From Oceanobacillus salinisoli (GTDB lineage: Bacteria > Bacillota > Bacilli > Bacillales > Amphibacillaceae), in contig NZ_WOFB01000002.1 of assembly GCF_009733865.1 (NCBI RefSeq), positions 248,001 to 312,000 of the forward strand: 64,000 nucleotides of DNA. Direction: 5' to 3'. Positions 41,598 through 49,275 of the stretch are shown piece by piece. The position numbers and the translations under genes were made by a program. The stretch's first letter is position 1. Every line of letters begins with the position of its first letter. The notes under the pieces are model-generated. The model ran no database searches and had not been told where the DNA came from. It was given only the letters and a program-made list of their open reading frames with translations.

Positions 41598-42983
41598 TTG
41601 GAAGAGATACAAAATAAATACGAGGAAAAATATGAAGAACAGTTTAAAGCACATTGGGATAAAGTGTATCAAGCATTAAACCAGGAACAAACAGATGAGT
41701 TCAGAGAAGAGTTTCTGGATATGCATCCATATGATCAATCATTGTTTTTCATTGATCAATCGAAAGAAAAGCGAATGAGAATTTATACTTATTTATCGCC
41801 TGATGAACTCGCTGAGATTATGATTAACATCGATTTGGAAAATACACCTGCGTATTTTACGGAGATGAATCCGCGACTTGGTGCAATGATCTTGTCGGAA
41901 ATGCCTGCTGATGATGCAGTGGATATTTTTAATGAAATGGATAAAGAAGAAGTTGTCAGTTTTTTAACGATGATGGATAAAGAATCCGCGGATGAAATTA
42001 AACACTTGCTGCATTATGAAGAGAAGACTGCCGGGAGTATTATGACCACCGAGTTTGTCGCTGTTTACAAAACACAAACAACAGTAGAAGCGATGAAGCA
42101 ATTAAAAAAAGAAGCACCTGACGCTGAGACGATTTATTATTTATACGTTTTGGATGATGATAAGCGCATTGTTGGAGTATTATCTTTACGCGATTTAATC
42201 ATAGCAGAGGACGATATGAAAATAGAGGATTTGATGAGTGAAAAAATTGTTGCTGTATCTGTCGCCAAGAATCAGGAAGAAATAGCCCAGATGTTCCGAG
42301 ATTATGACTTTCTTGCACTCCCTGTTGTCGATTTTCAAAATCATTTATTGGGAATTATTACGGTCGATGACATTCTCGACGTTATGGAAGAAGAGGCGAG
42401 TGAGGACTTCTCCAAATTGGCGGGTATCACCGAAACAGAACATCCAAACGACAGTGCGGTTGCTGCGGCAAAAAAACGGCTGCCATGGCTAATAATTCTT
42501 CTGTTCTTAGGAATATTCACGGCTAGCCTAATTGGTCAATTTGAGGAAACGTTGAATCAGGTTGCAGTATTAGCCATATTTATTCCGCTAATTGCGGGGA
42601 TGGCCGGAAACACAGGTACACAGGCACTTGCAGTTGCTATTCGTGGACTATCCAATGGAGATTATGAAAATGAAGGAAAAATACGATTAATCATGAGGGA
42701 AGCAACCACAGGACTGATAACCGGAACTGTATGTGGTATTGTTATTGCGGTTGTCATTTTCTTCTGGAAAGATGATATTTTTCTTGGATTTATCGTCGGT
42801 GTCTCCATCATGGCCTCATTAATTGTAGCAACCTTGGCTGGATCGCTTGTACCTATTATAATGGATCGTCTGAAAATTGATCCGGCCGTAGCTTCCGGTC
42901 CATTTATCACAACCATTAATGATATTATATCTATTTTAATTTACTTTGGAATGGCTACGACCTTTATGGATTATTTGATGTAG
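41598..42983 (+). CDS. mgtE: Magnesium transporter MgtE
   Basis: This 461-residue protein has an N-terminal helical Mg-sensing domain (about 1-130; LSEMPADDAVDIFNEM), two CBS domains (about 135-255; GVLSLRDLIIAEDDMKIEDL, ITVDDILDVMEEEA) and five C-terminal membrane helices with the family signature IAGMAGNTGTQALAVAIRGL. It is a Mg-gated channel for Mg uptake. The start codon is TTG at 41598, seven bases after AAAGGGGG. A repeat element, not a riboswitch, lies upstream. Confidence 0.95.
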   Translation: MEEIQNKYEEKYEEQFKAHWDKVYQALNQEQTDEFREEFLDMHPYDQSLFFIDQSKEKRMRIYTYLSPDELAEIMINIDLENTPAYFTEMNPRLGAMILSEMPADDAVDIFNEMDKEEVVSFLTMMDKESADEIKHLLHYEEKTAGSIMTTEFVAVYKTQTTVEAMKQLKKEAPDAETIYYLYVLDDDKRIVGVLSLRDLIIAEDDMKIEDLMSEKIVAVSVAKNQEEIAQMFRDYDFLALPVVDFQNHLLGIITVDDILDVMEEEASEDFSKLAGITETEHPNDSAVAAAKKRLPWLIILLFLGIFTASLIGQFEETLNQVAVLAIFIPLIAGMAGNTGTQALAVAIRGLSNGDYENEGKIRLIMREATTGLITGTVCGIVIAVVIFFWKDDIFLGFIVGVSIMASLIVATLAGSLVPIIMDRLKIDPAVASGPFITTINDIISILIYFGMATTFMDYLM

Positions 42984-43017
42984 GAGGATCTCTTTTGAGA
43001 GATGCTCTTTTTATTTT
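42984..43017 (+). terminator. Terminator of mgtE
   Basis: GAGGATCTCT / AGAGATGCTC stem with one mismatch, then TTTTTATTTT. Confidence 0.75.
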
Positions 43018-43106
43018 ATAATAAAATTCCTCCTGGGCAAATAACACACTTCGATAATTAGGTACATATACTACTTTAGTAAATTGTTATGGAGGGAGAG
43101 ATAGTT

Positions 43107-43577
43107 ATGGGTAGAGGGAAATTTGCTAATGACCCATTACTTTTTATACATCAGGCCAAAACGAGCAAACCGAAAGCACCAATGCAGGACCGTTATATGA
43201 GTCCTAAGAAAAGGGAAAATAATATTAACGAAAAAAGCAGTACAGAAGAATCGACGAAAGAGATTCCCAGGAAAAGATATGCTTCTAAAAAGCCACTGAA
43301 ACAGGCGTCTGCTATGGAAGAGGAAGCTAAAGACGAGAAAAATGAACAGCAAGAGCGGAAGCAGTTTAAAGACATGACAATAAAGGAACGAATTGAACAT
43401 TTTGCAAACACATCCCAATATGCTCCAAAGGTGAGATGTGAAGTGAAAACAGATAAAAAGTCATTTAAAGGAATTATTAGTTCCTTTAAAGATAATAAGG
43501 TTGAAATGCAAATTGGAAAAAGAGTCTTTCAAATTCCTTTTGACGAAATTAAAGATGTACGATTACTTGGATTTTAA
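43107..43577 (+). CDS. cotO: Spore coat protein CotO family
   Basis: This 156-residue, strongly basic and acidic protein has a disordered middle (residues about 15-95, rich in Lys, Glu and Ser) and a compact C-terminal beta segment (VKTDKKSFKGIISSFKDNKV...FDEIKDVRLLGF), the pattern of CotO (YjbX) relatives. CotO is a morphogenetic protein of the outer coat and crust. It is shorter than in B. subtilis. GGAGGGAG at 43091 fits ATG 43107. The cotZ gene on the other side of the repeat array supports the coat assignment. Confidence 0.75.
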   Translation: MGRGKFANDPLLFIHQAKTSKPKAPMQDRYMSPKKRENNINEKSSTEESTKEIPRKRYASKKPLKQASAMEEEAKDEKNEQQERKQFKDMTIKERIEHFANTSQYAPKVRCEVKTDKKSFKGIISSFKDNKVEMQIGKRVFQIPFDEIKDVRLLGF

Positions 43578-43816
43578 ATTAATATTTCATTTAAGTTAGT
43601 TATAGGGCGATTGCTGATGTAAAGGCCGTGTCCTTGTTGTATTGAAAAAACGTGAATATATTTTTTATCCAAACAAGCATTTGTAAAAAATAAGGCCTGT
43701 TCGTAAATTTTGTGCTTTTTAATTTTGGTAGTTGATGTAAATTCTGAGGTAATTTAGATGATATGTTTGAGTTACATCTACTGCTGCAGAAATACACTAC
43801 GGTTCTCGTGCGCGGC
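43578..43816. other. Spacer with left part of a family-A element
   Basis: Near 43775-43805 the words ACATCTACTGCTGCAGAAATACACTACGG recall the TACGGAAATACACTAC end of family A. The 52-bp array starts directly after. Confidence 0.45.
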
Positions 43817-44225
43817 TGGTTCTACGTGATCGAATGAATTCAGAAATTAATCAAAAGGTCACGTAGACAGGTTCTACGTGACCGAATGAATTCGGAATTC
43901 AATCAAAAGGTCACGTAGACAGGTTCTACGTGACCGAATGAATTCGGAATTCAATCAAAAGGTCACGTAGACAGGTTCTACGTGACCGAATGAATTCGGA
44001 ATTCAATCAAAAGGTCACGTAGACAGGTTCTACGTGACCGAATGAACTCGGAATTCAATTAAATAGTCACATAGACAGGTTCTACGTGACTGCATGAACT
44101 AGGGTTTCAATTAAAGGGTCACGTAGAGAGGTGCTACGTGACTGAATGAACTCGGGTTTCAATCAAAGGGTCACGTAGAGAGGTACTACGTGACCAAATT
44201 GAGATCAGGAATCATTGAAAAGGTA
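43817..44225. repeat. Tandem array of 52-bp stem-loop repeats
   Basis: Seven complete units and a partial eighth start at 43817, 43869, 43921, 43973, 44025, 44077, 44129 and 44181, an exact 52-bp period. Each unit carries TCTACGTGACC and, 25 bases later, GGTCACGTAGA, so each can form an 11-bp hairpin. Units 2-4 are essentially identical. Units 5-8 drift progressively, with partial compensation in the stem (GTGACT with AGTCAC in some). The array has no coding frame and no spacer-like variable inserts. Confidence 0.93.
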
Positions 44226-44429
44226 AGATGACTCTTTTCCCGTAGCATACTCCATATATTCCTTCGCTATTTTTGTGCTATTATACTATTATTTTTTCTA
44301 ATCCCAGTCGACACTTGCGGGAAGGCGAAGACGATGAGCCCGCGGAAAGCAACTGTGCACTATACTAGGGCGAGTATATGTTTAGTGGCAAAAGCAATAA
44401 TCTTTCACAAAATAGCTAAAAATAAAAAA
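44226..44429. other. Right part of a family-A element
   Basis: CCCAGTCGACACTTGCGGGAA near 44305 and AGCCCGCGGAAAGC near 44337 match the GGGCAGTCGACTCCTGCGGG core of family A. No gene. Confidence 0.45.
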
Positions 44430-44468
44430 AACACCATGAAAGTGGATAGCCACTTTTCAATGGTGTTT
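44430..44468 (-). terminator. Terminator of cotZ (bidirectional)
   Basis: AAAACACCAT...AAGTGG / CCACTT...ATGGTGTTTTT, with A-run on the left and T-run on the right. Confidence 0.85.
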
Positions 44469-44544
44469 TTAAACATTGGTTTCCTGTCACGATGCAGCTC
44501 TATAAGAATTATACAATTATATGAACAAATTTTTAAATGACAAA

Positions 44545-45030
44545 TTAGTCGTTATTAAATACGCTGATTGCTGGCAGGCAAGTTACATGGCAGAAGCAAT
44601 CAAGGTCAACAGTAATGCAAATTCCAGTTGCTTCTAAGTCTTTTGTGGATTGATCTGTTGGGTCTTTTAAGTCTCCATGGCCGCAAGTTTCCCCATCTGA
44701 AAGCAATAGCTCAAGTACGGCACAGTTATCTTCATCTACAGATTTAACACGGAAGATGAAGCTTGCTACAATATCACCGATACCAAGTTCATTATTCTTG
44801 AATTTTCTTTCAGCACCGAAACCTTTAAATGGTTTGCAGTCTTTACAGTATAGAATGACTGGTACAGTGTCCAAACCAGTTGTTGGATCAGTTTCTCCCA
44901 ATAAATCACTAATTGATTGTTCACAACTTGTGTCACAACAATTCTCAACAATATCGTCTTGTGCTTCCACTATATCTTTTAGAATGTCTGCAACACAATT
45001 ACCTGAATCAAATTTTTTCCCACAACCCAT
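44545..45030 (-). CDS. cotZ: Spore coat/crust protein CotZ/CotY family
   Basis: This 161-residue Cys-rich protein has the family pattern: CVADILKDIVEAQDDIVENC near the N-terminus, then SCEQSISDLLG, DTVPVILYCKDCKPFKGFG, AVLELLLSDGETCG, ICITVDLDCFCHVTCL. About 14 cysteines cross-link the crust lattice in this family. GAAAGGAGA precedes the ATG. CotY and CotZ are paralogs, and one copy only is present here. Confidence 0.92.
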   Translation of the reverse strand: MGCGKKFDSGNCVADILKDIVEAQDDIVENCCDTSCEQSISDLLGETDPTTGLDTVPVILYCKDCKPFKGFGAERKFKNNELGIGDIVASFIFRVKSVDEDNCAVLELLLSDGETCGHGDLKDPTDQSTKDLEATGICITVDLDCFCHVTCLPAISVFNND

Positions 45031-45292
45031 GATTTATATCTCCTTTCATTATTTGGTTAACTTTCCCTAATAGAATATGTGGGACTACGCTGATGGTGTG
45101 GGCATTTATTGATATTCTGTGGAAATTAACCTTCAGAAAGATATCCAAAAGCCTATCAAATAGCTTGATTTGCTAGGTAAATTGGGAAGTTAAACGAAAC
45201 AAACAACCATTTTTCAAAAATCATGCTTTTCCGGTTACACTTTGTCCGTCATATTACATAAACTACTGTAAATCACAAGAAAAAGGGGAAGG
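45031..45292. other. Divergent spacer
   Basis: Promoter region between cotZ and the next plus-strand gene. No repeat or gene. A mother-cell promoter is expected but was not identified. Confidence 0.35.
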
Positions 45293-45508
45293 GTGCATAG
45301 ATTGAAGAATCCCGAAGAGAACCCGTGGCTTAAAAATTTAAGAATTATTGAAAAGCATTTAGAGAAGAATGAGAAGTGGTTCCAGCGTCCCGAAGAGAAA
45401 ATGAAGTCATTCGAAAAAGATGCAGTAAAATGGAATGAAGAATTTACGAAAAAGATTTCTAAGGTGGAAGCAATAATAAAGGAATTGGAAAAAAAGATGG
45501 AGCAATAG
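45293..45508 (+). CDS. Small coiled-coil protein, unknown function
   Basis: A 71-residue, highly charged, Lys/Glu-rich protein (NPEENPWLKNLRIIEKHLEK, FTKKISKVEAIIKELEKKME) predicted to be helical with heptads. No family was recognised. The GTG at 45293 or the TTG at 45302 could start it. AAGGGGAAGG fits the TTG (68 residues) slightly better. Context between coat genes suggests, but does not show, a sporulation role. Confidence 0.6.
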   Translation: MHRLKNPEENPWLKNLRIIEKHLEKNEKWFQRPEEKMKSFEKDAVKWNEEFTKKISKVEAIIKELEKKMEQ

Positions 45509-45618
45509 GTTTAATTTTCTTAAAATTGGGGCATAGATAATAAGATAGAACGGACATATTCTGATTTTTAAAACGAATATATATGATAAAAGAGATAGAG
45601 AAAAAAGGGGGATTTGAG

Positions 45619-45849
45619 ATGGGATATATTTTGCCGGTTCATCAATCTCAATATAGTGACTATCAAACACGCGTGAACGAAAACAAGCGCTTGAGTACCA
45701 AAGCTGTGGAAAAGCCGTTTAAAGTTGTTTTAGAAAAACAGCATCAGGATATAAGAAATCAATACGAACGATTAAATAATACTGTCTCTCAATCGCCGCA
45801 GGAATTATTGGATGAAAAAAAAGGACGTTATTTTAATGTAACGATTTAA
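45619..45849 (+). CDS. Small conserved-looking protein, unknown function
   Basis: A 76-residue, hydrophilic protein starting MGYILPVHQSQYSDYQTRV, with a helical Gln/Glu/Arg-rich body (VVLEKQHQDIRNQYERLNN) and an ending RYFNVTI. The frame opens at 45583, but AAGGGGG fits ATG 45619. No membrane segment or known motif. A bidirectional terminator follows. Confidence 0.65.
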   Translation: MGYILPVHQSQYSDYQTRVNENKRLSTKAVEKPFKVVLEKQHQDIRNQYERLNNTVSQSPQELLDEKKGRYFNVTI

Positions 45850-45850
45850 T

Positions 45851-45885
45851 CAAAAATGGGATGTTCATTGGACATCCCATTTTTG
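45851..45885. terminator. Bidirectional terminator
   Basis: AAAAATGGGATGT / ACATCCCATTTTT perfect stem between two convergent genes. It overlaps the last codons of the minus-strand gene. Confidence 0.92.
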
Positions 45886-46578
45886 ATGGTCTCGATTGAA
45901 AAAAGGCAGGATAAATAATTCTTCTCCTTTTGTGTATTCTACATAAAATACTTCTTCTACCTTTTCGTATCCCTGTTCTTTTAGCTTTTCATGAAGCCAT
46001 TCTTCCGTCAGGTTTTTTTCTTTCAAGTTATCATAAATGATTTCTCCATCATTTACAAGGGTTACTGGTAACTTCACTTCCTGAGGAGATAACTTCATGT
46101 CTTTTCGGGTTGGAGTTTGATAATCCGATTTTCTTAAAACAGATAGGGTGCCATCTGATTCAAGAATACCAAACTCCACTTCCTGAATAGAGAATACGTC
46201 TTTTTCACGTAATAAGTGCTGCAGCTGATGGATATCTAATTTATTTTTTTTCATGACATCTCGCATTAGTTTTCCGTTGTGGATAACTACGGAAGGATAC
46301 CCTTCAATAAGCCCGCGGGTTCGTTTAAACTTTTGTGTAATAATTTCAGAACTATACATTAACACTCCATAAAGGGTAACGACAAAAGCGATTTCCGGTA
46401 CACCGGCTTTTTCATCAAATAATGCATTCCCCACAAGTTCTCCTAGTAAAAGGGCAGAAATAAAATCAAAGGGTGTAATTTGTGATATTTGTGTCTTTCC
46501 TAATACTTTTGTAATAACGAATAAAGCAAAAAAGCCAAAAACTGTTTCGGTGAACATGGATAAATAATCACTCATCAT
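45865..46578 (-). CDS. DUF421 (YetF-like) membrane protein
   Basis: This 237-residue protein has three N-terminal membrane helices (TVFGFFALFVITKVLGK, FDFISALLLGELVGNALF, IAFVVTLYGVLMYSS) and a soluble C-terminal part with the family motifs IEGYPSVVIHNGKLM, LREKDVFSIQEVEFGILESD and GTLSVLRKSD. Bacillus relatives (YetF, YrbG, YdfS/YdfR) are found in spore membranes, some affecting germinant responses. AAGGAG fits the ATG at 46578 or 46575. Confidence 0.88.
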   Translation of the reverse strand: MMSDYLSMFTETVFGFFALFVITKVLGKTQISQITPFDFISALLLGELVGNALFDEKAGVPEIAFVVTLYGVLMYSSEIITQKFKRTRGLIEGYPSVVIHNGKLMRDVMKKNKLDIHQLQHLLREKDVFSIQEVEFGILESDGTLSVLRKSDYQTPTRKDMKLSPQEVKLPVTLVNDGEIIYDNLKEKNLTEEWLHEKLKEQGYEKVEEVFYVEYTKGEELFILPFFNRDHQKWDVQ

Positions 46579-46829
46579 TTTACGTATCTCCTTATGCAAA
46601 CAATTCAATTGCTAGTTTACCCAGGAAAAATGCAATTATTTATGATGTGGGCTATCATTGCTAATTTAATGCTTTTTTACTATATTAGACAATCTAAGCA
46701 TTCGTTCGCCTTTAGCAAATGTATTCGATTGAAAGTATAGATTGTGACGGTGGTTACTCGTCCCACCGAAAAGATTTGTTGTTTATGACACAAAATCTAT
46801 AAACGGCAAACTAACTTTAAATGATGTTG
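46579..46829. other. Gene-free spacer
   Basis: AT-rich, with no gene. It holds the upstream region of the DUF421 gene. Confidence 0.35.
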
Positions 46830-47190
46830 GTACATCACCATCGCTACAGTAATACACTACGCTTTCCGCGGGCGCCCCGTGAGCCTCCCTGTGCTCACGC
46901 GTCTCTAGGAGGATCACTCTGGTCACTGTTCCCGCAGGAGTCTACGTGTATTTAACTCCGCTGGTTTTGGGCTTTTATCTTCCTAGCATTTTAATTAAGC
47001 TAATTAAATTTTAGCATAGCTAATCACTATTAAGCTGGTTGATTGGAGCGGAGGGCAGTTGACTTCTGCGGGAAAAGCACGTGTCTTGACCTGGGCAGCG
47101 GCGATTTTCCGCGAGGAGGCTGAAGCCGTGCCCTAAGGTGCACGACTGCCCGTAGCGGAAATCAACGTTGCAGTCACTTAGTTCGCACTT
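46830..47190. repeat. Family-A intergenic element, larger copy
   Basis: CGCTACAGTAATACACTACGC near 46849, TTTAGCATAGCT near 47011, GGAGCGGAGGGCAGTTGACTT near 47046 and AAGCACGTGTCTTGACCTG near 47076 match the 41161 element in order. GC-rich inner segments (GCGGGCGCCCCGTGAGC) are extra. Non-coding. Confidence 0.65.
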
Positions 47191-47221
47191 TATATCTACT
47201 GCGAGGTTAAAACACAACAAA

Positions 47222-47350
47222 ACTTACGAACAGATCCTTCGTTTAAAACTTCCGCTTGTGAGTGGCAACACCGAACCACTTGACTGGCAGGAAGTAGTCT
47301 GTACGTCGATAAATAGGTGTTTGCATTTTTGTTCTACTTTTGACGTTAAA
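47222..47350. repeat. Intergenic repeat, family C, copy 2
   Basis: GGCAACACCGAACCACTTGA and AGTCTGTACGTCGATAAA, then TTTTGTTCTAC, align with 1436-1560. It lies directly next to the family-A element. Confidence 0.5.
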
Positions 47351-47441
47351 ATTTTTTGCTGCGTTAAATCCATTTCTCAGCTAAAATTTTATCTTTCCTG
47401 AATTTTAAAAAAGCGCACACAAAGCTTGTGGCGCTAGGGAT

Positions 47442-47864
47442 TTAAAATTCTTTTATCATCGTTACATGTGGAATACCTGCATCCATAAACTCACCTGAAA
47501 CGGTTTCGTAACCCAGTTTCGCGTAAAATTCTTCTGCATGGGTTTGAGCGTTTAATTTGGCTTTGTTATAGCCCTTATCTTTGATGAATTCTTCCATTGC
47601 AAGAATTAATTCTTTTCCAAAGGATTTACCGCGTGCTTCTTTTAAAACGCAGATCCGTTCCAGTTTTCCATATTCATCAACAAAACGCAAACGGCTTGCC
47701 GCAACAGCTTTGTCATCGTCATACCCAACGAAATGGGTTGCTGTCTGATCATGCTCATCCAATTCTTCTTCTTCTGGTACTTTCTGCTCCTCTACAAAGA
47801 CTACCATTCGTACTTGGTATGCTTGCTCAAGTTCTTCCTGTGTTTCTACTACTTTTATTTTCAT
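47442..47864 (-). CDS. yjcF: GNAT acetyltransferase (YjcF-like)
   Basis: This 140-residue GNAT protein has VVFVEEQKVPEEEELDEHD near the N-terminus and the acetyl-CoA loop in ICVLKEARGKSFGKELI. It resembles B. subtilis YjcF. The genes upstream on the same strand correspond to yjcG and yjcH, as in B. subtilis. The start overlaps the stop of the yjcG-like gene by four bases (ATGA), so translation is coupled. The substrate is unknown. Confidence 0.88.
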   Translation of the reverse strand: MKIKVVETQEELEQAYQVRMVVFVEEQKVPEEEELDEHDQTATHFVGYDDDKAVAASRLRFVDEYGKLERICVLKEARGKSFGKELILAMEEFIKDKGYNKAKLNAQTHAEEFYAKLGYETVSGEFMDAGIPHVTMIKEF

Positions 47865-48379
47865 ACTTTTTCCTTTCCGAAGACAAACGTTTCATATACA
47901 GTCCAAGATCCATTATCTAATTGATATAACAATTGAAAACGATCGATTTTATCTTCAAATTCAAATTTATTCATTTTTAATGTTCCAAATACATCAGAAT
48001 ATTCATCATCTATTAAATCTTGAGCAATCGTAATATGCGGCACAAAGGTATGATTGCGATTGTCAACGAATTTTCCTTCATGCATTTTTTGATGTAAGTC
48101 AACCAACTCTTGAATCGGTTCTATTTTAAAATAAATCGTGTTTGTTACAGGTGCAAATGTACTTACTTTGTTAATATTAATCATAAACGGCTTCGTATCA
48201 TTAGCGATATGCTTCAATTCTGTAATAAGTTCATCCATGAGTTTGTCTTCAGCTTCGAATGATTCCTTTAATGTAATATGCGGTGGAATCAGTGAATAAT
48301 GTGGATCATATCTTTTTCGATATGAATTGGCTTCATCTTGAATGGATTTGGATGGAAAGATTGCAATCCCATATTTCAT
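47861..48379 (-). CDS. yjcG: 2H phosphoesterase (YjcG, 2'-5' RNA ligase-like)
   Basis: This 172-residue protein has the two HxTx motifs of the 2H family (PPHITLKESF and VPHITIAQDL) on either side of the active cleft. AGGAGG lies upstream of ATG 48379. The frame opens six codons earlier, without a site. Members hydrolyse or ligate 2'-5' or cyclic phosphates. The physiological substrate of YjcG is not known. Operon with yjcF. Confidence 0.92.
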   Translation of the reverse strand: MKYGIAIFPSKSIQDEANSYRKRYDPHYSLIPPHITLKESFEAEDKLMDELITELKHIANDTKPFMININKVSTFAPVTNTIYFKIEPIQELVDLHQKMHEGKFVDNRNHTFVPHITIAQDLIDDEYSDVFGTLKMNKFEFEDKIDRFQLLYQLDNGSWTVYETFVFGKEKV

Positions 48380-48483
48380 TTTAAATCCTCCTGTCAAATA
48401 AATAGTTTAAACTATATGGTTAAAACCTGTTTTATTGTGACGCTACCTTTTCTCCGGGTTTTGTTCTTATTATACCAAAACAT

Positions 48484-49218
48484 TTATTCTTCAGAAAACA
48501 TGGCTTTTAATGTGTGCGGCATATCTTGCTGCCAATACTTCCAGGTGTGATTACCATCTTCCAGTTCATGGTACGTGTAACTTGCTCCTTTTTCAGTTAA
48601 GAGTTTATTTAATTTGCGGTTTGGTGTCAATAAATCCTCCACTTTGCCATCTGATAATACTGCTTCGTCTTCCTTGGTGCCAATCGTATGATAAATATCA
48701 ATAGAAGAGAGGTCAGCATTGGTCTCTTTCACTATTTTTAACATCGTTGCATCTATATAAGGTGAGTGCATGATCACTTTGCCAAAAGTATTTGGGTATT
48801 TAAGCGCTGTGGCTAATGCAAAGGTTCCAGCAAGGGAATCTCCCATTAATGCCCGGGATTTTCCGAGAAATAATGTTGGAATAAGATCATCGAGAAGCGG
48901 GATGACTTCATTTACAACAAACTTTGTATATGCTTCAAATTCCTCACCATTTGGGTGATACTTTTTCCGTCTATCCTTTCTATTTTTATAATGAATCCCG
49001 ACAAAAACAGTATTCGTTATTTCTTCTGATTCATGCAGCCGATCACTAAATGTTGCCACTCTTCCCATCTGAAAAAAGTCGTTGCCATCCTGCATGATGC
49101 AAATATTGTACTTATAAAGGGGAGAGAAGCTTTCCGGTTGATAAATCTTTATAGCTTTTGTTTCATTTAAATACGTACTGTTGATTTCTTTATTGATCAT
49201 CTTGCCTTTTCTGACCAT
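48484..49218 (-). CDS. yjcH: Esterase, alpha/beta hydrolase (YjcH-like)
   Basis: This 244-residue protein has the nucleophile elbow in ALMGDSLAGTFALATAL, an oxyanion region CIMQDGNDFF and a C-terminal His in LEDGNHTWKYWQQDMP, as in the esterase-D/enterochelin-esterase-like group. GGGGG precedes ATG 49218. It is upstream of yjcG with a 104-bp gap that lacks a clear terminator, so co-transcription is possible. Confidence 0.88.
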   Translation of the reverse strand: MVRKGKMINKEINSTYLNETKAIKIYQPESFSPLYKYNICIMQDGNDFFQMGRVATFSDRLHESEEITNTVFVGIHYKNRKDRRKKYHPNGEEFEAYTKFVVNEVIPLLDDLIPTLFLGKSRALMGDSLAGTFALATALKYPNTFGKVIMHSPYIDATMLKIVKETNADLSSIDIYHTIGTKEDEAVLSDGKVEDLLTPNRKLNKLLTEKGASYTYHELEDGNHTWKYWQQDMPHTLKAMFSEE

Positions 49219-49275
49219 ATCGATGCCCCCAAATATTATGCTTTTTTTTAGTCTATCACGTCTACTGCAAACATT

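Noticed and set aside
43817-44225. CRISPR array
   Set aside because: The units are contiguous 52-bp repeats with no unique spacers and no cas genes are present.
44334-44540. 68-codon plus-strand open frame
   Set aside because: It passes through a family-A element and the cotZ terminator and has no ribosome site.
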